Of a DNA stretch of 64,000 nucleotides, positions 23,764 to 34,261 are shown in pieces. Numbering within the stretch: position 1 is the first letter of the stretch; each line of letters begins with the position of its first letter. The position numbers were made by a program, and so were the translations under genes. The stretch comes from Aurifilum marmelostoma (lineage: Eukaryota > Ascomycota > Sordariomycetes > Diaporthales > Cryphonectriaceae), in the NCBI GenBank assembly GCA_027559495.1, contig JAMXSV010000008.1, positions 186,001 to 250,000 on the forward strand. The letters run 5' to 3'. The notes beneath the pieces were generated by a model. That model made no database searches and was not told the DNA's origin. It saw only the letters and a program-made list of their open reading frames with translations.

Positions 23764-24261
23764 CTTGACGGATTTGCTGGGTGCTGTTTGCTGCCACAGG
23801 TCTTGGTTGTCGAGGATGGAGAGTGTTTGGTGTTCAGAGGGCCGGCGATCAAAGTTTGGGAAAAAAGCGTGGGCGCAATTGTTGCATGGTTCCCACTCTC
23901 GAAGCCCTAAGATACGTGATTGGCTGGAGGGACACTAGCGCATCAGCAGGCGAACGGCAGACGCAGAGCTGCGTAGGGGACGAGTGAAGGCAGGCATGAC
24001 CCACCCAGCCCACCACAGATCTTATCGGCAGGCTACCCGTTATCGGGCCAAGTACCGAGGTACTTCTCTCCTCCTTCTCCAGGTCCTACCCCGGATTCCA
24101 CCTTTCCACGCTGTAGGAGACGGAGGAGAAGAAGAGGGGGGCGATTAAGGGTCGAAACCTGTCTCCTTTCTCTTTTGTAATGTGTATTTATGGAGAGCTG
24201 TTGAAGTATGCTCCCGGATGAGCAGCTAGTCGAGTACATACTGGACGGCATCGACGCAGTC
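23764..24261. other. Divergent promoter RPL5 / HAD hydrolase
   Basis: About 0.5 kb between the RPL5 start and the HAD gene start. No gene. An upstream in-frame ATG of the HAD gene at 24208 falls in it. Confidence 0.5.
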
Positions 24262-25195
24262 ATGGCGGCCTCCTCAGCACAACCCAAAGTCATCCTCTTT
24301 GACATTGGCGGCGTCGTTGTAAGTGACTCCTCCTCGTCCCTCGTCTTCTTCGATACCATCTTCTAACACATCATGGTCGCAAAAGGTCGTGTCGCCCTTC
24401 CAGTCCATCCTGGACTACGAGCTGAGCCTCGGGATACCACCAGGCTGGGTCAACTACTCCATCTCCAAGACCTCACCAGACGGCTACTGGCACCGCCTGG
24501 AGACAGGCCGGATCCCGCTGGACGACGCCTTCTACAAGGGCTTCTCCGAGGACCTGCACAACCCCACGCTATGGCAGGCCTTCTACGAGTCACAGCGGGC
24601 CAAGAACCCCACCCTGCCCAGGGAGACACCGCCCGTGCCCAGGCTCGACGCCGAGTGGCTCTTCAACGACATGATGGCGGCGGCTCGACACCCGGACCCG
24701 TGGATGTACCCAGCGCTGAGGAACCTGAAAGCGAGCGGCAGGTACATCCTCGCGGCGCTGAGCAATACCGTCATCTTCCCGCCGGGCCACGAGCTGCACC
24801 AGCCTGACCTGGCTGACGACCCCGTCCGCGGCCTCTTTGACGTCTTTATCTCTTCTGCCCACGTGGGCATGAGGAAGCCGGATCCTAGGGTCTACGAGCA
24901 CGCACTGCAGGAGGTCAACAAGTTCGCCCAGGAAAATGCCAGCTCGGCCAGGGGCAAGAGTCTGGGCTGGGGAGAGGGCAAGATCAGGGCGGGCGATGTG
25001 GTCTTCCTGGATGACATCGGGGCGAACCTGAAGGGAGGCAGGAAGGCCGGGTTCCGCACGATCAAGGTGGACCTGGGCAGGGCGTACGAGGCAGTCGACG
25101 AGCTGGAGAAGATCACGGGCCTGAGGTTGGCTGGGGATCACCCCAAGGTGGCAATAAAGCCAAAACTGAAGAGCTCGGGAAAGCCGAGGATATAG
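24262..25195 (+). CDS. HAD-superfamily hydrolase (epoxide-hydrolase N-domain / ACAD10-like type)
   Basis: Exons are 24262-24318 and 24386-25195 (288 residues); intron 24319-24385 (GTAAGT...AAAAG) joins IGGVV to VVSPF. HAD motifs: I, FDIGGVV with the nucleophile Asp near residue 14; II, LSNT near 143; III, the Lys in MRKPDP near 181; IV, FLDDIGANL near 227. Motif I has Gly where most HAD phosphatases carry the second, acid-base Asp. That is usual for the ACAD10-like subgroup but makes ordinary phosphatase activity uncertain. The substrate is unknown. An in-frame ATG at 24208 would add 18 residues; I prefer 24262 because the downstream start gives the usual short N-terminus before motif I. It converges on the methyltransferase gene only 59 bases away. 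Confidence 0.84.
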
Positions 25196-25254
25196 CAGCC
25201 ATACAAAGTAATCTGCCATCTGAAAACGAACCGAGCAGCTAGACCCACGTAACC

Positions 25255-26112
25255 CTACTCGGGCTTCCTCGCAACATAGACATACAACGAGTCCACATCC
25301 TCGACCTTGCCGTCCACCGCGATCCTCTCCCACTCCCTCCGAAACAGCGGCCGCGCCCTGGCCCTGAAGTCGTCCGACACAACATTCTCAGTCAAGCTGC
25401 TGTCCATCGTCTTCTCGAAGATGCTGTCGGCCTCCTCGACGCCGTAGTACCTCGTGCCGTGCCCCGTGTGCTCCTCCACCAAGCTCACGCTCTCGACCCG
25501 CATGCCCTGCGCCTCGAGGACCTCCCGAAACGATTCCCTCGACCTGATCCAGACCCGGTGGGAAGGGAACCCCTCCAGCCCCATCTCCCGCGCGACAGCC
25601 TCCATGACCAGCCCGGCCCGCAGGTTCCGCTCGTGCGGCACATCAATCACCATCCACCCGCCAGGCCTCAGGAACTCCCTCCAGTGCGCCACCACACGGC
25701 CCGGCTCGCCCAGCAGCACGAGCGCGGTAGAGCACAGCACGACATCAAACAGCGGGCCCTTGCCGACGACATCAGCACCGCCCAGGTCCGTCACGTCGTG
25801 CCGCACCGCCGTGATGCGCCGCCCCAGCTCGGGCTCCCGCGCCTGCCTGTCGCGCAGCCGGGCCAGCATGCCCTCCGTGATGTCGACGCCCACGACGCGG
25901 CCTGCGTTGCCCACGCGCTCGGCGGCCAGGAAGGCCTCGCCGCCGGTGCCGCAGCAGAGGTCCAGCACGCGGTCGCCCGGCCGGAGCGGGGCGTGGGCTA
26001 TGAAGCGGCGCGAGTAGGCGCCGTGCCAGGAGTTGTCGTAGCCGGGGGCGCGGGCGTTGTACATGCGCTGGGCGGACTCGGTCTGGGTTTCATGACCGAA
26101 TTGGGATGCCAT
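25255..26112 (-). CDS. Class I SAM-dependent methyltransferase
   Basis: Single exon, 285 residues. The SAM-binding fold shows motif I in RVLDLCCGTGGEAFLA (~46-61), an acidic end of strand 2 in VVGVDITEGML, motif IV-like FDVVLCSTALVLLGEP, and LRPGGWMVIDVPHERN. The pattern resembles the UbiE/Methyltransf_11 and Methyltransf_25 groups of small-molecule methyltransferases. No signal peptide or membrane segment; probably cytosolic. The substrate cannot be told from sequence, and no biosynthetic gene cluster surrounds it. The 3' end faces the HAD hydrolase across 59 bases, so the two 3' UTRs very likely overlap. Confidence 0.88.
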   Translation of the reverse strand: MASQFGHETQTESAQRMYNARAPGYDNSWHGAYSRRFIAHAPLRPGDRVLDLCCGTGGEAFLAAERVGNAGRVVGVDITEGMLARLRDRQAREPELGRRITAVRHDVTDLGGADVVGKGPLFDVVLCSTALVLLGEPGRVVAHWREFLRPGGWMVIDVPHERNLRAGLVMEAVAREMGLEGFPSHRVWIRSRESFREVLEAQGMRVESVSLVEEHTGHGTRYYGVEEADSIFEKTMDSSLTENVVSDDFRARARPLFRREWERIAVDGKVEDVDSLYVYVARKPE

Positions 26113-27119
26113 TTTGGGTCGAATGCGTTGAGGCCCGATGGTGCTTGTTTGTTCAAGGTTTCTTTGACTTTAGGTATGAGATGGAATTCAACTCGGATGA
26201 TGAGGAGTGACGGAAACTGGCACAAACGATGAACGATGGAAGAAAGGATGGTGATTTATGATAACAATTAGCCCAGAGCCCTTCTTTAATCATTTCTTTA
26301 TTATACACAAACGCATTCCCTGCAGAGATCCAAAGCCCCAGGCTCGATGATCGCCGCACGTCTGCCGCTGCGGATTACTTATTCGGGCCACAATATTTCC
26401 AGCGCTCAAAGTCCTCCCCCGCTCTCTTTTCCCTCTTTTCTTGAATCTAGTTGGACTGTGATTCTGTTTCTTGTGATCACAATGTTAATGAGGGGGTCAC
26501 CCTAGGGCTGACTGCAGCACACTTGTGCACAGTTGACGGTGTGTGACTCACACATGTCATGGTGTTTCAATTGTTTGTTCGGGTATAGTTCATTATCGCA
26601 CTTGGGTGACCCTACGCGAGTTGTTATCTATGTCTATTTTATTTATTCATTCTTCACATCTTGTTGCCCCTGGATAGTGCCGTGCTGCCGGCGACAGCCC
26701 AGTACTTTGGTTATTACTAAGTATGAAGCAAAAGGTCAGGTCGACAGAGTCCGTTGAATGCGTGGGTAAGTGAGGGTTTGTGTGATCCGCGGGATTCTGA
26801 TTGAATGCTGAGATAATGCTCACGTAAAAATTGTTGGGTGGTATCATTCGTTGTCGTGCGGAAGACTCGTAGAACATCGCCTCTGGGTTATCGCTGGAGT
26901 TGCCGTTTCGATGATCCTTAGCCACGGACCTGCCCACAATGCAAATCCGTTGTTGTTGTTGTTGTTGTTGTTGTTGTACCTTGACACAATAGAGAAAAGC
27001 AAGACAGAGACATGGCACACAATGCTCAATGAAGTGCAATGCCAGGTTCTACATGTTCATATATACACGTCTCGACTATCCACGCAATTGAGTATCTACA
27101 CCATCCTCTGTCTTCCTGC
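26113..27119. other. Intergenic region with GTT repeat
   Basis: One kb with no gene seen, between the methyltransferase start and the acyltransferase stop. It contains the GTT repeat at 26949-26977. Confidence 0.55.
26949..26977. repeat. (GTT)n microsatellite
   Basis: About nine uninterrupted GTT units, AAC on the other strand. Noncoding, downstream of the acyltransferase gene. Confidence 0.8.
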
Positions 27120-29096
27120 TCACGAGTTCACAACCACCCTCTCCAGCCTCCTTCCTACTCCTACACTCCAGACATCCACCTTGCGATAGAACCACCCACT
27201 CAGGTAAAGCGCCACCCCGGCCAACCAAACCCACCCTACCACATAAGCCAGAGGCCTGCCCAGCCGCTCAAACAGCCGCGGCATCACCCAGAACCCGAGG
27301 CTGTGCAGGACAGGGCCGTGGATGAGATAGAAGCTGAAGCTGACGCGGCCGAGGTGCTGGGCGGGGCGGGACTCGAGCAGGCGGCGGAGGGTCGGGGACC
27401 GCAGGACGCAGGGGATAAGGAGGAGCGCGCCGAGGGCTTGGTAGAACATCCACTTGCTGACGGGGAGGTACCACCGCGGGGCCAGCCACGCCAGTGTGCG
27501 AAAGCCAGGGGTGAACTCGCCGCCCGCGTCCGGGTACGACAGCAGGTAGAGCGCCGCCGTGATCGCCGCCCACCGCACAGCGCGCTCCCTGCGTGGTGAT
27601 AGAAGGCGGCTGCTGTTGGCGAGCGAGGCCGCGAGGGCCCTATCTCTACTGGACAGCGTGCCTGGCTCTGCCCCGCGCAGGAGGTCGACCTCGCTCAACA
27701 CCATCCCGCCCACGAAGACGCCCATGTCCCAGTACCCAAGGCAGATTGCGTACGCGCATAAGCCTGCCGCTGCGCCCAGCCGCCACCGCGCCTGCATGCC
27801 CGCCGTCCCCAAGAGGAACGTGTACAGTACCATGCTGCCTCTCAGCTCCTTTGGGATCGTCCAGGTGTGCGGGTCCAGGCGCGGGTGCATGTGCCCAAAA
27901 TTGAAGGGGTTCGCCCACTCTCCGACCACCACGGTGAAGTTGGCCAGCGCCTTGGGAAGGTGGGGGTGGATGACGGGGTGCTCCTCCCAGGAGCCGCCCA
28001 GCTGGACCCATGTAAAGGGCTTGGGAGGAGCGGTCTTGTTCTTTTGCTGCGGAAAAGAGGGTGAAGAGGAAGAGGAGGAAGAGGTGTGGCTGCCGCTAGC
28101 GAGCTTGTCCGAACCGAGGGACACTGGGTTGTGCGGGTCATCTCTGTGGTACTCTGCAAAGTCGGTGAAGGTAGCATTGGCCGTCGAATTCTTGGCCGCC
28201 GGCTTGGGTTTCGGCTTGGGCTTGTCGATGTCCTGATAGAGCACCGCGGGCATGTGCAGCGTGGACGTGATGTTCAGGCAGAGCTGGTCCGTTATCCCGA
28301 TCGTTTCGTTCAGATAGGCTGTCGTCTGTAGGCCCAGCGCGGCAGCAACCCCTTCCTTGCCCTCTGCGGCGATGGTCTTGTTCGGACACTTGCCGTGGTG
28401 GAAGTACCCCTTGGTGACCGTACCGTTGATCCATGCCGAGTCGGGCCCCTTGTAGATGGCCTTCTCCGATCTGAAGACGCCCACCTGCACCAGCATGGCC
28501 ACGATGAACATGCTCACCACGCACGGCAGGTATAGCCTGAACACGCGGCGGAAAACGGCAGAGCTGAGCTTCTTGTACACCTCCTCGTGTCGGCGCTGGT
28601 GGATAGCCTTCTGGATGTGCCTACACAGCACGTAGCCCGAGATGGCAAAAAATATGGCGACCATGGGCCGCCCACGGTGTAGCAGGCAAATGATGGGCAG
28701 CTGGGCCCAGTTGGTGTGAGGCTCGGGGCTCTTGGGCGGCCGGGCGCCGTAGCCGAGCATGATCATTGGCGTCCATGGCCAGAGGAAGTGGTAGTTGAAG
28801 ACCAGGAAGCAGGCCACGCCGCGCAGGCCGTCGAGACATTTTATCTTTGACGACGACGACGATGGCTTCTGATCCTCGGGGTGCGCCGACGTGCCGGCCG
28901 AAGCAGAGCCGGCGTGGCCGTTCATTAGGGCGTCATCATCCCCATCTGCTGTTTCTCCGCCCCCTCTCCCTCCTCGTCCTCCAAACTTGCGGTTCTCGTA
29001 CTGCGGAAGGATGTCGAGGGCGTGCGCATCACCACCATCATCGTCCTTGCGCCCGAATGCAGAAGTGTGTCCATTGCCCCAAAACTGGTGCGACAT
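27120..29096 (-). CDS. Acyltransferase-3 family membrane protein (OafB-like)
   Basis: Single exon, 658 residues from the ATG at 29096. The frame is open to 29240, but the extra 48 residues are Phe/Arg-rich and look like leader. After a ~90-residue hydrophilic N-terminus comes the family start IKCLDGLRGVACFLVFNYHF with its conserved Asp, Arg and His, then AIFFAISGYVLCRHI. Multiple membrane segments follow, ending with FSFYLIHGPVLHSLGFWVM. Family knowledge: integral membrane O-acyltransferases acting on polysaccharides, lipids or small molecules. Odd feature: a loop of about 200 residues (roughly 240-440) between membrane helices, with several Asn-X-Ser/Thr sites, a Lys-Pro repeat and a Ser run, presumably luminal. 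The substrate is unknown. Confidence 0.85.
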   Translation of the reverse strand: MSHQFWGNGHTSAFGRKDDDGGDAHALDILPQYENRKFGGRGGRGGGETADGDDDALMNGHAGSASAGTSAHPEDQKPSSSSSKIKCLDGLRGVACFLVFNYHFLWPWTPMIMLGYGARPPKSPEPHTNWAQLPIICLLHRGRPMVAIFFAISGYVLCRHIQKAIHQRRHEEVYKKLSSAVFRRVFRLYLPCVVSMFIVAMLVQVGVFRSEKAIYKGPDSAWINGTVTKGYFHHGKCPNKTIAAEGKEGVAAALGLQTTAYLNETIGITDQLCLNITSTLHMPAVLYQDIDKPKPKPKPAAKNSTANATFTDFAEYHRDDPHNPVSLGSDKLASGSHTSSSSSSSPSFPQQKNKTAPPKPFTWVQLGGSWEEHPVIHPHLPKALANFTVVVGEWANPFNFGHMHPRLDPHTWTIPKELRGSMVLYTFLLGTAGMQARWRLGAAAGLCAYAICLGYWDMGVFVGGMVLSEVDLLRGAEPGTLSSRDRALAASLANSSRLLSPRRERAVRWAAITAALYLLSYPDAGGEFTPGFRTLAWLAPRWYLPVSKWMFYQALGALLLIPCVLRSPTLRRLLESRPAQHLGRVSFSFYLIHGPVLHSLGFWVMPRLFERLGRPLAYVVGWVWLAGVALYLSGWFYRKVDVWSVGVGRRLERVVVNS

Positions 29097-30264
29097 GGTA
29101 AAGGGAAAAAAGACCAGAAAAAAAAAAAACAAAACAAAGGAAGACAAAAAGGAAATGTAATAACGTCGACGTCGACAAGACGTCACACGGCTCGTCAACA
29201 AACGTCGTGAGCAAGCCTCCTGGTCGTGGCGATCAATCACATGAACGAGAGAGATGGGAGAGAGGAAAAGAGAAGGATGGGTTTAGCATGGAGCGACCAA
29301 AAAGTGAGCCAGGCCGTCGTCATTGCACGTCAAGTAGGCAGGCGGCAGTACAGTAGTTAATTGATTGATCTTCCAGGGGCTCAGGTGTGCCAAGCACGCA
29401 AGCGCACGGAAGCTAAAAACCGGGCTGGAGTGGGTGCTGTGACTCTGAATGGCAGTTGATCGTCCCCTCTGTGCTGTACTGCTGCCCATGTATGTACCTG
29501 TACTAGCAACTATACTGTACGTACTGTAGTATCCCCTGTAGCTACTCGTGCTACTGTGTTGCATGCGGTGCGAAAAGGCTGCGCTAACAAATCTTCCTCA
29601 GGACCCTTGGTCCCTCTTGTGTTCCTATTAAAAGAAGCCAGGTTGCCAGTCAAAACCTAGATTTAGCATGTGTACAATTAATGTCAGCCACCACCAAGAG
29701 CCTGGCATTTAACCGTTCCGTAGTCTGGAGCTTGCACTGCACCTGCTCTCATGCCAGCGCAGGCAGTCTTGGGGGCTGCTGATGGATCGCAAACCTGCCG
29801 CTTGGTTCCTTGAAGACGACATCATCACATCATCACTTCCTACATCTCGCTCCGCTTTTTCAAAACACTCTGGAATGATATTACCCCATTCTTCCTGACT
29901 GCCTAGTCATGCCTGCAGAATACTCCATTTCCTTCGTCTACTGTATGTCCATGAATTGTTTAAAAACCTCTTCCCTTTCGGTCCCTTTTGAGGACTCAGC
30001 AGGAATCGGATTGACCACCCTCGTTCGTTTCGAGGGGGCCTCGCTGCTCTCTCACATCATTCGTCTGTCCATCCGTTGTCTCTACCCCTTCCGTCTGTGC
30101 TTTCATGCAGTGAGCACGCCAACGGACCAATTATATGAGATATAGCGTTGCGCCCCCTTTTCCTCAAGATCATATCGACAAGTGTCGTCCTCTTTTACAA
30201 ATTTCTTTCAGAGGCCCCAGCCTCGCAACCAGCCAAGGCTGTCTTTTTTTTTTTATTATCTTTT
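29097..30264. other. Intergenic region upstream of the acyltransferase gene
   Basis: No supported gene. GTACTGTAC-type sequence at about 29471-29560 resembles the hairpin at 1267-1306. T-rich sequence at 30243-30265 lies just beyond the GH72 stop. Confidence 0.5.
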
Positions 30265-31729
30265 TTACAGCAGCATGGTGCCGGCGAGGGTGGCAAAGAA
30301 GACGACTCCGGTGACCAGGAACCCGTACTTGTCGAGTGGGGCCGGTCTGGAGCCGACATTCTTCTTCCCAGTGGAGCTCGGGGTTGCGGTGGTGGTGGCT
30401 GACCCGGAACCGGGGGAGGCATCGCCAGTAGATGTGCCTCCGGCGTTCTGGGATCCGTCGCCCGTCAGACCGGGGCCCTTTCCGGCACCCTCTGCCATGT
30501 ACTTCTGGGCACCCGAGGGGATCGCGGGCAGGAGAGTGTCGCTGACGAGCCAGTCGCTGTCGACAGTCGGGCAGGCCTGGGAGTTTGTCGTGGAGGTAAA
30601 GCCGCCGTCACCCGTGGGCTCGGGGTTCTTGGCCAGGGCGGTGGAGTAGGCAGTGAAGTCGGACAACAGCGATACCGACGAGCCCGAGATCGAGACCAGC
30701 CCGAAGCCAGGGTTGTCCGACTCCTCGGAGTACTGGTACACGATGCCCCCAGAGTAGACCCCGGTCATTTCTGTGCTCATGAGGGCGGCGACCTCGCCGA
30801 AGGTGCGTTCGTGATCGTTGGTAATACAGCCGTACTCGGACAGGAAGAGTGGGAGGCCGTAGCCCGTGAAGTTCTTGACCTTCTGGTCCCAGCCCGACGT
30901 CTCAAAGTCGGTGTTGCACCAGGAGTAGTCGTTGAAGGCAAAGAAGTCGCTGCGCTCGTCGTCGGTACCACAGTTGAAATACTCAGCAAGCTGGTACCGG
31001 TTCTGCGAGACGTCGGCCGCAGAGTAGCCAACAGGGACGGCACGGTACCCTCGCTCCTTGATGTACTGGCGCATGTCACGGGTTGTGGCCTTGACATAAG
31101 GGGCGGCGAGGGTCGTGTTAGACTGGTCGTTCACAACCTCGTTGCCCGAGAAGAAGGCAAGTGTGTTTGGGTAGTTGACAAAGGCGTCGATGGTGGCAAA
31201 GACACTCTGCAGGTAGACGTCGTTGTAGGAAGCCTCGGGCGAAAAGCGGTTGATGGAGTAGGCCGGGTTGTTGACATCGACAATCAGGTAAATGTTGGCA
31301 TCAGCCAATGCGTTCATGCAGGTGTCGTGGTTGACAGAGTTGTCGACCATGTAGACACGGACAGTGTTGATGCCCAGCTTGGAGAACTCGGCAATATCAC
31401 GCTTGCAGATGCTCGGGTCCGCGAGAGGATCCACCAGGCCAGACGAGCCATCAGGCTGGTAGTCGGCACCTCGGACAATGAAACGTGCATCGCCGAGCCA
31501 GAATGCTGTCGAAGATACCCATGATTAGCCGAGGAGAATCACAGACCAAGGCCGCCACAGAAGCGGATACAGAGGAAGGGTCGAGGAGACGAGAGGTGAA
31601 CATACCATTACCAGAAACCTCGACGGAGGGAACGTCAGATCGCTTGCTGGGAGGTTTCTCCTCAGTCGGCGTGGGATCTGCACGGGAAATAGCGGCCAAG
31701 AGGCCTAAAACAAGGGCGGAGGTCTTCAT
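30265..31729 (-). CDS. GH72 1,3-beta-glucanosyltransferase, GPI-anchored (Gel/Gas family)
   Basis: Exons: 31729-31606 and 31505-30265, totalling 1365 nt, 454 residues; intron 31506-31605 joins SGN to AFWLGDARF. The signal peptide is MKTSALVLGLLAAISRA. The GH72 barrel shows FIVRGADYQP, the acid/base Glu in FFSGNEVVND (~E164) and the nucleophile Glu in LPLFLSEYGC (~E265). After ~380 residues comes a Ser/Thr/Gly-rich region and a hydrophobic C-terminus (YGFLVTGVVFFATLAGTMLL) typical of GPI attachment. No C-terminal Cys-rich CBM43 domain, so this is the short, Gel1-like class. Role: cuts and religates beta-1,3-glucan at the outer plasma membrane to elongate wall glucan. The 5' leader upstream of 31729 is long and purine/pyrimidine biased. 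Confidence 0.95.
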
Positions 31730-34261
31730 GGTGATGTTGGTGGGCAGGCTTCTTGTCTGCGAAGCAAATATTGGCGGTTCGAAGGGGGCAGAAGATTGCT
31801 GATCGAAGAAGAGTAAAGGCTTAAGGCAATGCAAGTTCAACTGGACCGCGTTGTGGCGAGAAGAGCGAGTGGTATCAGAATGAGCTATGCGGTGGGGATT
31901 ACAAGAAGTAAGTGAGGAAGGGAAGGGTGAAGCCGACAGAACGAATGAGCCGGGAGAGGCAGATCTACTCGGGGGAGAAGAGCCCAACGAGCAGCTGAAA
32001 AGTCCACGAGGGTGTTGAAATCGACAGGAGTCGCGAAGGGCATGAAGGGAGGAGGAGAGCGAGGAGACGGCCGGAGGTGGAAGGGAGGTTCTTGCAGTTA
32101 AAGGGAAGGAGCGAGGCACGCTTTCAACTGACGCAGCTGCAAGCCACGTACATGCACGCCAAGCTCGCCTCCCAATCTTTTTGGACGTGTACCCTGGCGG
32201 GCTATTATGTACTATGTATCTTTGTATCTATCAGGGCAACCGCGCACCTCAGAATTCCAGTCTCAATTCCAGAAGGCAAGTCCAACCAACCCTTGCGGCA
32301 TGTCAGGCCAGCGGCACTCAAGAAGGGGAAGGGGTGGGTCCCCTGCGTGTACTTCTATAGGACGTATATAGTAGAGTCCGAGGCTCGTAACTTGTGTGGG
32401 TACTTCCCCAGACACAGAGAATAAGCCGACAGGTCAGGTCACTCTGGCTCGTATCCACGTCCCTTTTCTGATCAGAGAATCCCTGCTTGGGGCCCAGTGT
32501 TTCCCAGAAAGTCGCTGCCACCTCAACCTGGCACAGGTCATCATCATCAACCATCTCACCATTTTCCCACAAACTTTCATCCAATGCCATCCTTCCTCCG
32601 AAGAAAATCCTCCGTCCCCTCAGAGCCGCCAGCTAGAGCCTGCGAAAGGGGGCGCCCACATCTCCGGTGTCCGTCACACCCTCCATCTTCCTCACTCGTA
32701 TAAGATTGGCAAAGCTACACAGCGCCATCGACAACTGCGCCGTGATTACACATCTCACCTCACTATTCCTAGCGGGTACTCATTTCCCGATATCTGTTTA
32801 ATCCTCCTGTGTCTTATTCATTGCCTTTCCAAGAATAATTACGACCTTTGGCGGGATTGTTGCACAGTTTCGATTCCTCCCTTGGACGCTTCCCCTCCTT
32901 CCCCTCCTCCTCCTCCTTCTTCGCCTCATCATCATCCGTCGTCTAACATGTATTCGCAGCTCAGTCAAGACAGAGGCAGTCAACGCGTGACGCCCTCGTC
33001 TAATCTTGTCTCTCCGGTAATCTCCACGGGTGCAACATGTCTACAGGCCAGCTGGTGTGCCCCCTATCAAACTGTAACAACCGATTCGTATCAATTCAAA
33101 ACCCACCCTCTGCAGATCAACAGCGCATCACCACACCTGGCTGGTAGGGTGCAACCACCACTACCGGTACATGTGCACTGCCACCATCTAGCTCAAATGA
33201 TGGTATGAGACGGGTTGTTTCAAAGTCCGTCAATGACCCTCCCTTCAGCCTGATTGGACCTGTAAACTCTGTGTGTATTTAGTATGTGTATGTGTGTGGG
33301 GTACACGGGTGCACATTACCTCTTTCATAGCATCTGAGCTTATTGAAAACCATGATCGTATGCTCCTTGCCACAGTTCGTTCACGGAAATATTGGCAGAT
33401 TAGACGGACCTGACCTTGCGCATTGAGTCGACAGACCTGATTCTGCTCAATAAGAACATCGTCACCACAGGTCGTTCCCTGGATCCACAGTTGACATCCG
33501 CCGTTGTATATGCTTGTTGCCATTAAAGGATTTAAGCTTCTTGGCCTGATCTCCACCCATATCGGAATTGTCGGTACGTCCCCTGCAACAAGGACCAACG
33601 GCATCAAAATCAGTATACGGATGGATGTTGGCAGTGCACGCCCCCTCCCAACCAAAAAAAAAAAAAAAAAAAAAAAGAAGAAGAAAGAAAAGACAAGAAA
33701 AAGAAGGGGACAAAATATTCTCGGGCTGCTGGCAGATGTGTTGCAAATTAGAATTTGATCCTGATTTCTGAAGGCTTTAAATTCCGAACAGCAGGGTCAA
33801 ACGCATCCCCTCTTGATAGTTGATAGTCGGTGACGACGCATCACGTATATACTACGTCAACTGGAACTGAGATCTTCAACAAGCGGTGGACCACTCGAGG
33901 TATGGAGGCAAATAGACTAGAAGGCGATGCCATCTTTGGAATAATATATAGTAGTACTGGTAGTAGTAGTAATAGTAATAGCAGCAGCAGCAGCAGCAGC
34001 AGCAGCAAAATGACCGTCCTGCATGAGGATGACAGTCCAACAATGTTTGCTCGCGCGCTATATGCAATCCTTCTTCTTTTCTCTTCGCCCAGGCGCCGTT
34101 CGAGACAAGACACATGAAGCGATGATTCACTCCGAACAAGGACATGGAACCTCCATCCGCTCATCAATGGTACCTCCCAGAAATGCTTGCTCTTCCTCCC
34201 ATGACAACCTCAGAATGACCCAAGTCAAGCTCCGTCCGTCCATCCTATCCGTCTCTGCCCC
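31730..34261. other. 2.5 kb spacer with trinucleotide repeats
   Basis: No supported gene between the GH72 start and the BZZ1 stop. It contains an A-run at about 33654-33677, TAG/AAT trinucleotides at 33950-33979 and a GCA repeat at 33980-34006. A 36-codon ORF at 33037-33147 has a CPLSNC start but nothing more, and is not called. Confidence 0.55.
33950..34006. repeat. Compound TAG/TAA and GCA trinucleotide repeat
   Basis: Tandem TAG and TAA units run directly into about nine GCA units. Noncoding. Confidence 0.75.

Noticed and set aside
24590..25333. 247-codon minus-strand ORF over the HAD hydrolase
   Set aside because: Antisense to conserved HAD motifs; no domain of its own.
25459..26232. 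257-codon plus-strand ORF over the methyltransferase
   Set aside because: Antisense shadow; Arg/His/Pro-rich without family features.
32396..33208. 270-codon plus-strand ORF in the spacer between GH72 and BZZ1
   Set aside because: Low complexity, no domain, weak codon bias; the short CPLSNC stretch at 33037 is not enough for a zinc finger.
33245..33655. 136-codon minus-strand ORF with four Cys
   Set aside because: No signal peptide or family match; ends in a CA-repeat translation. Could be revisited with expression data.
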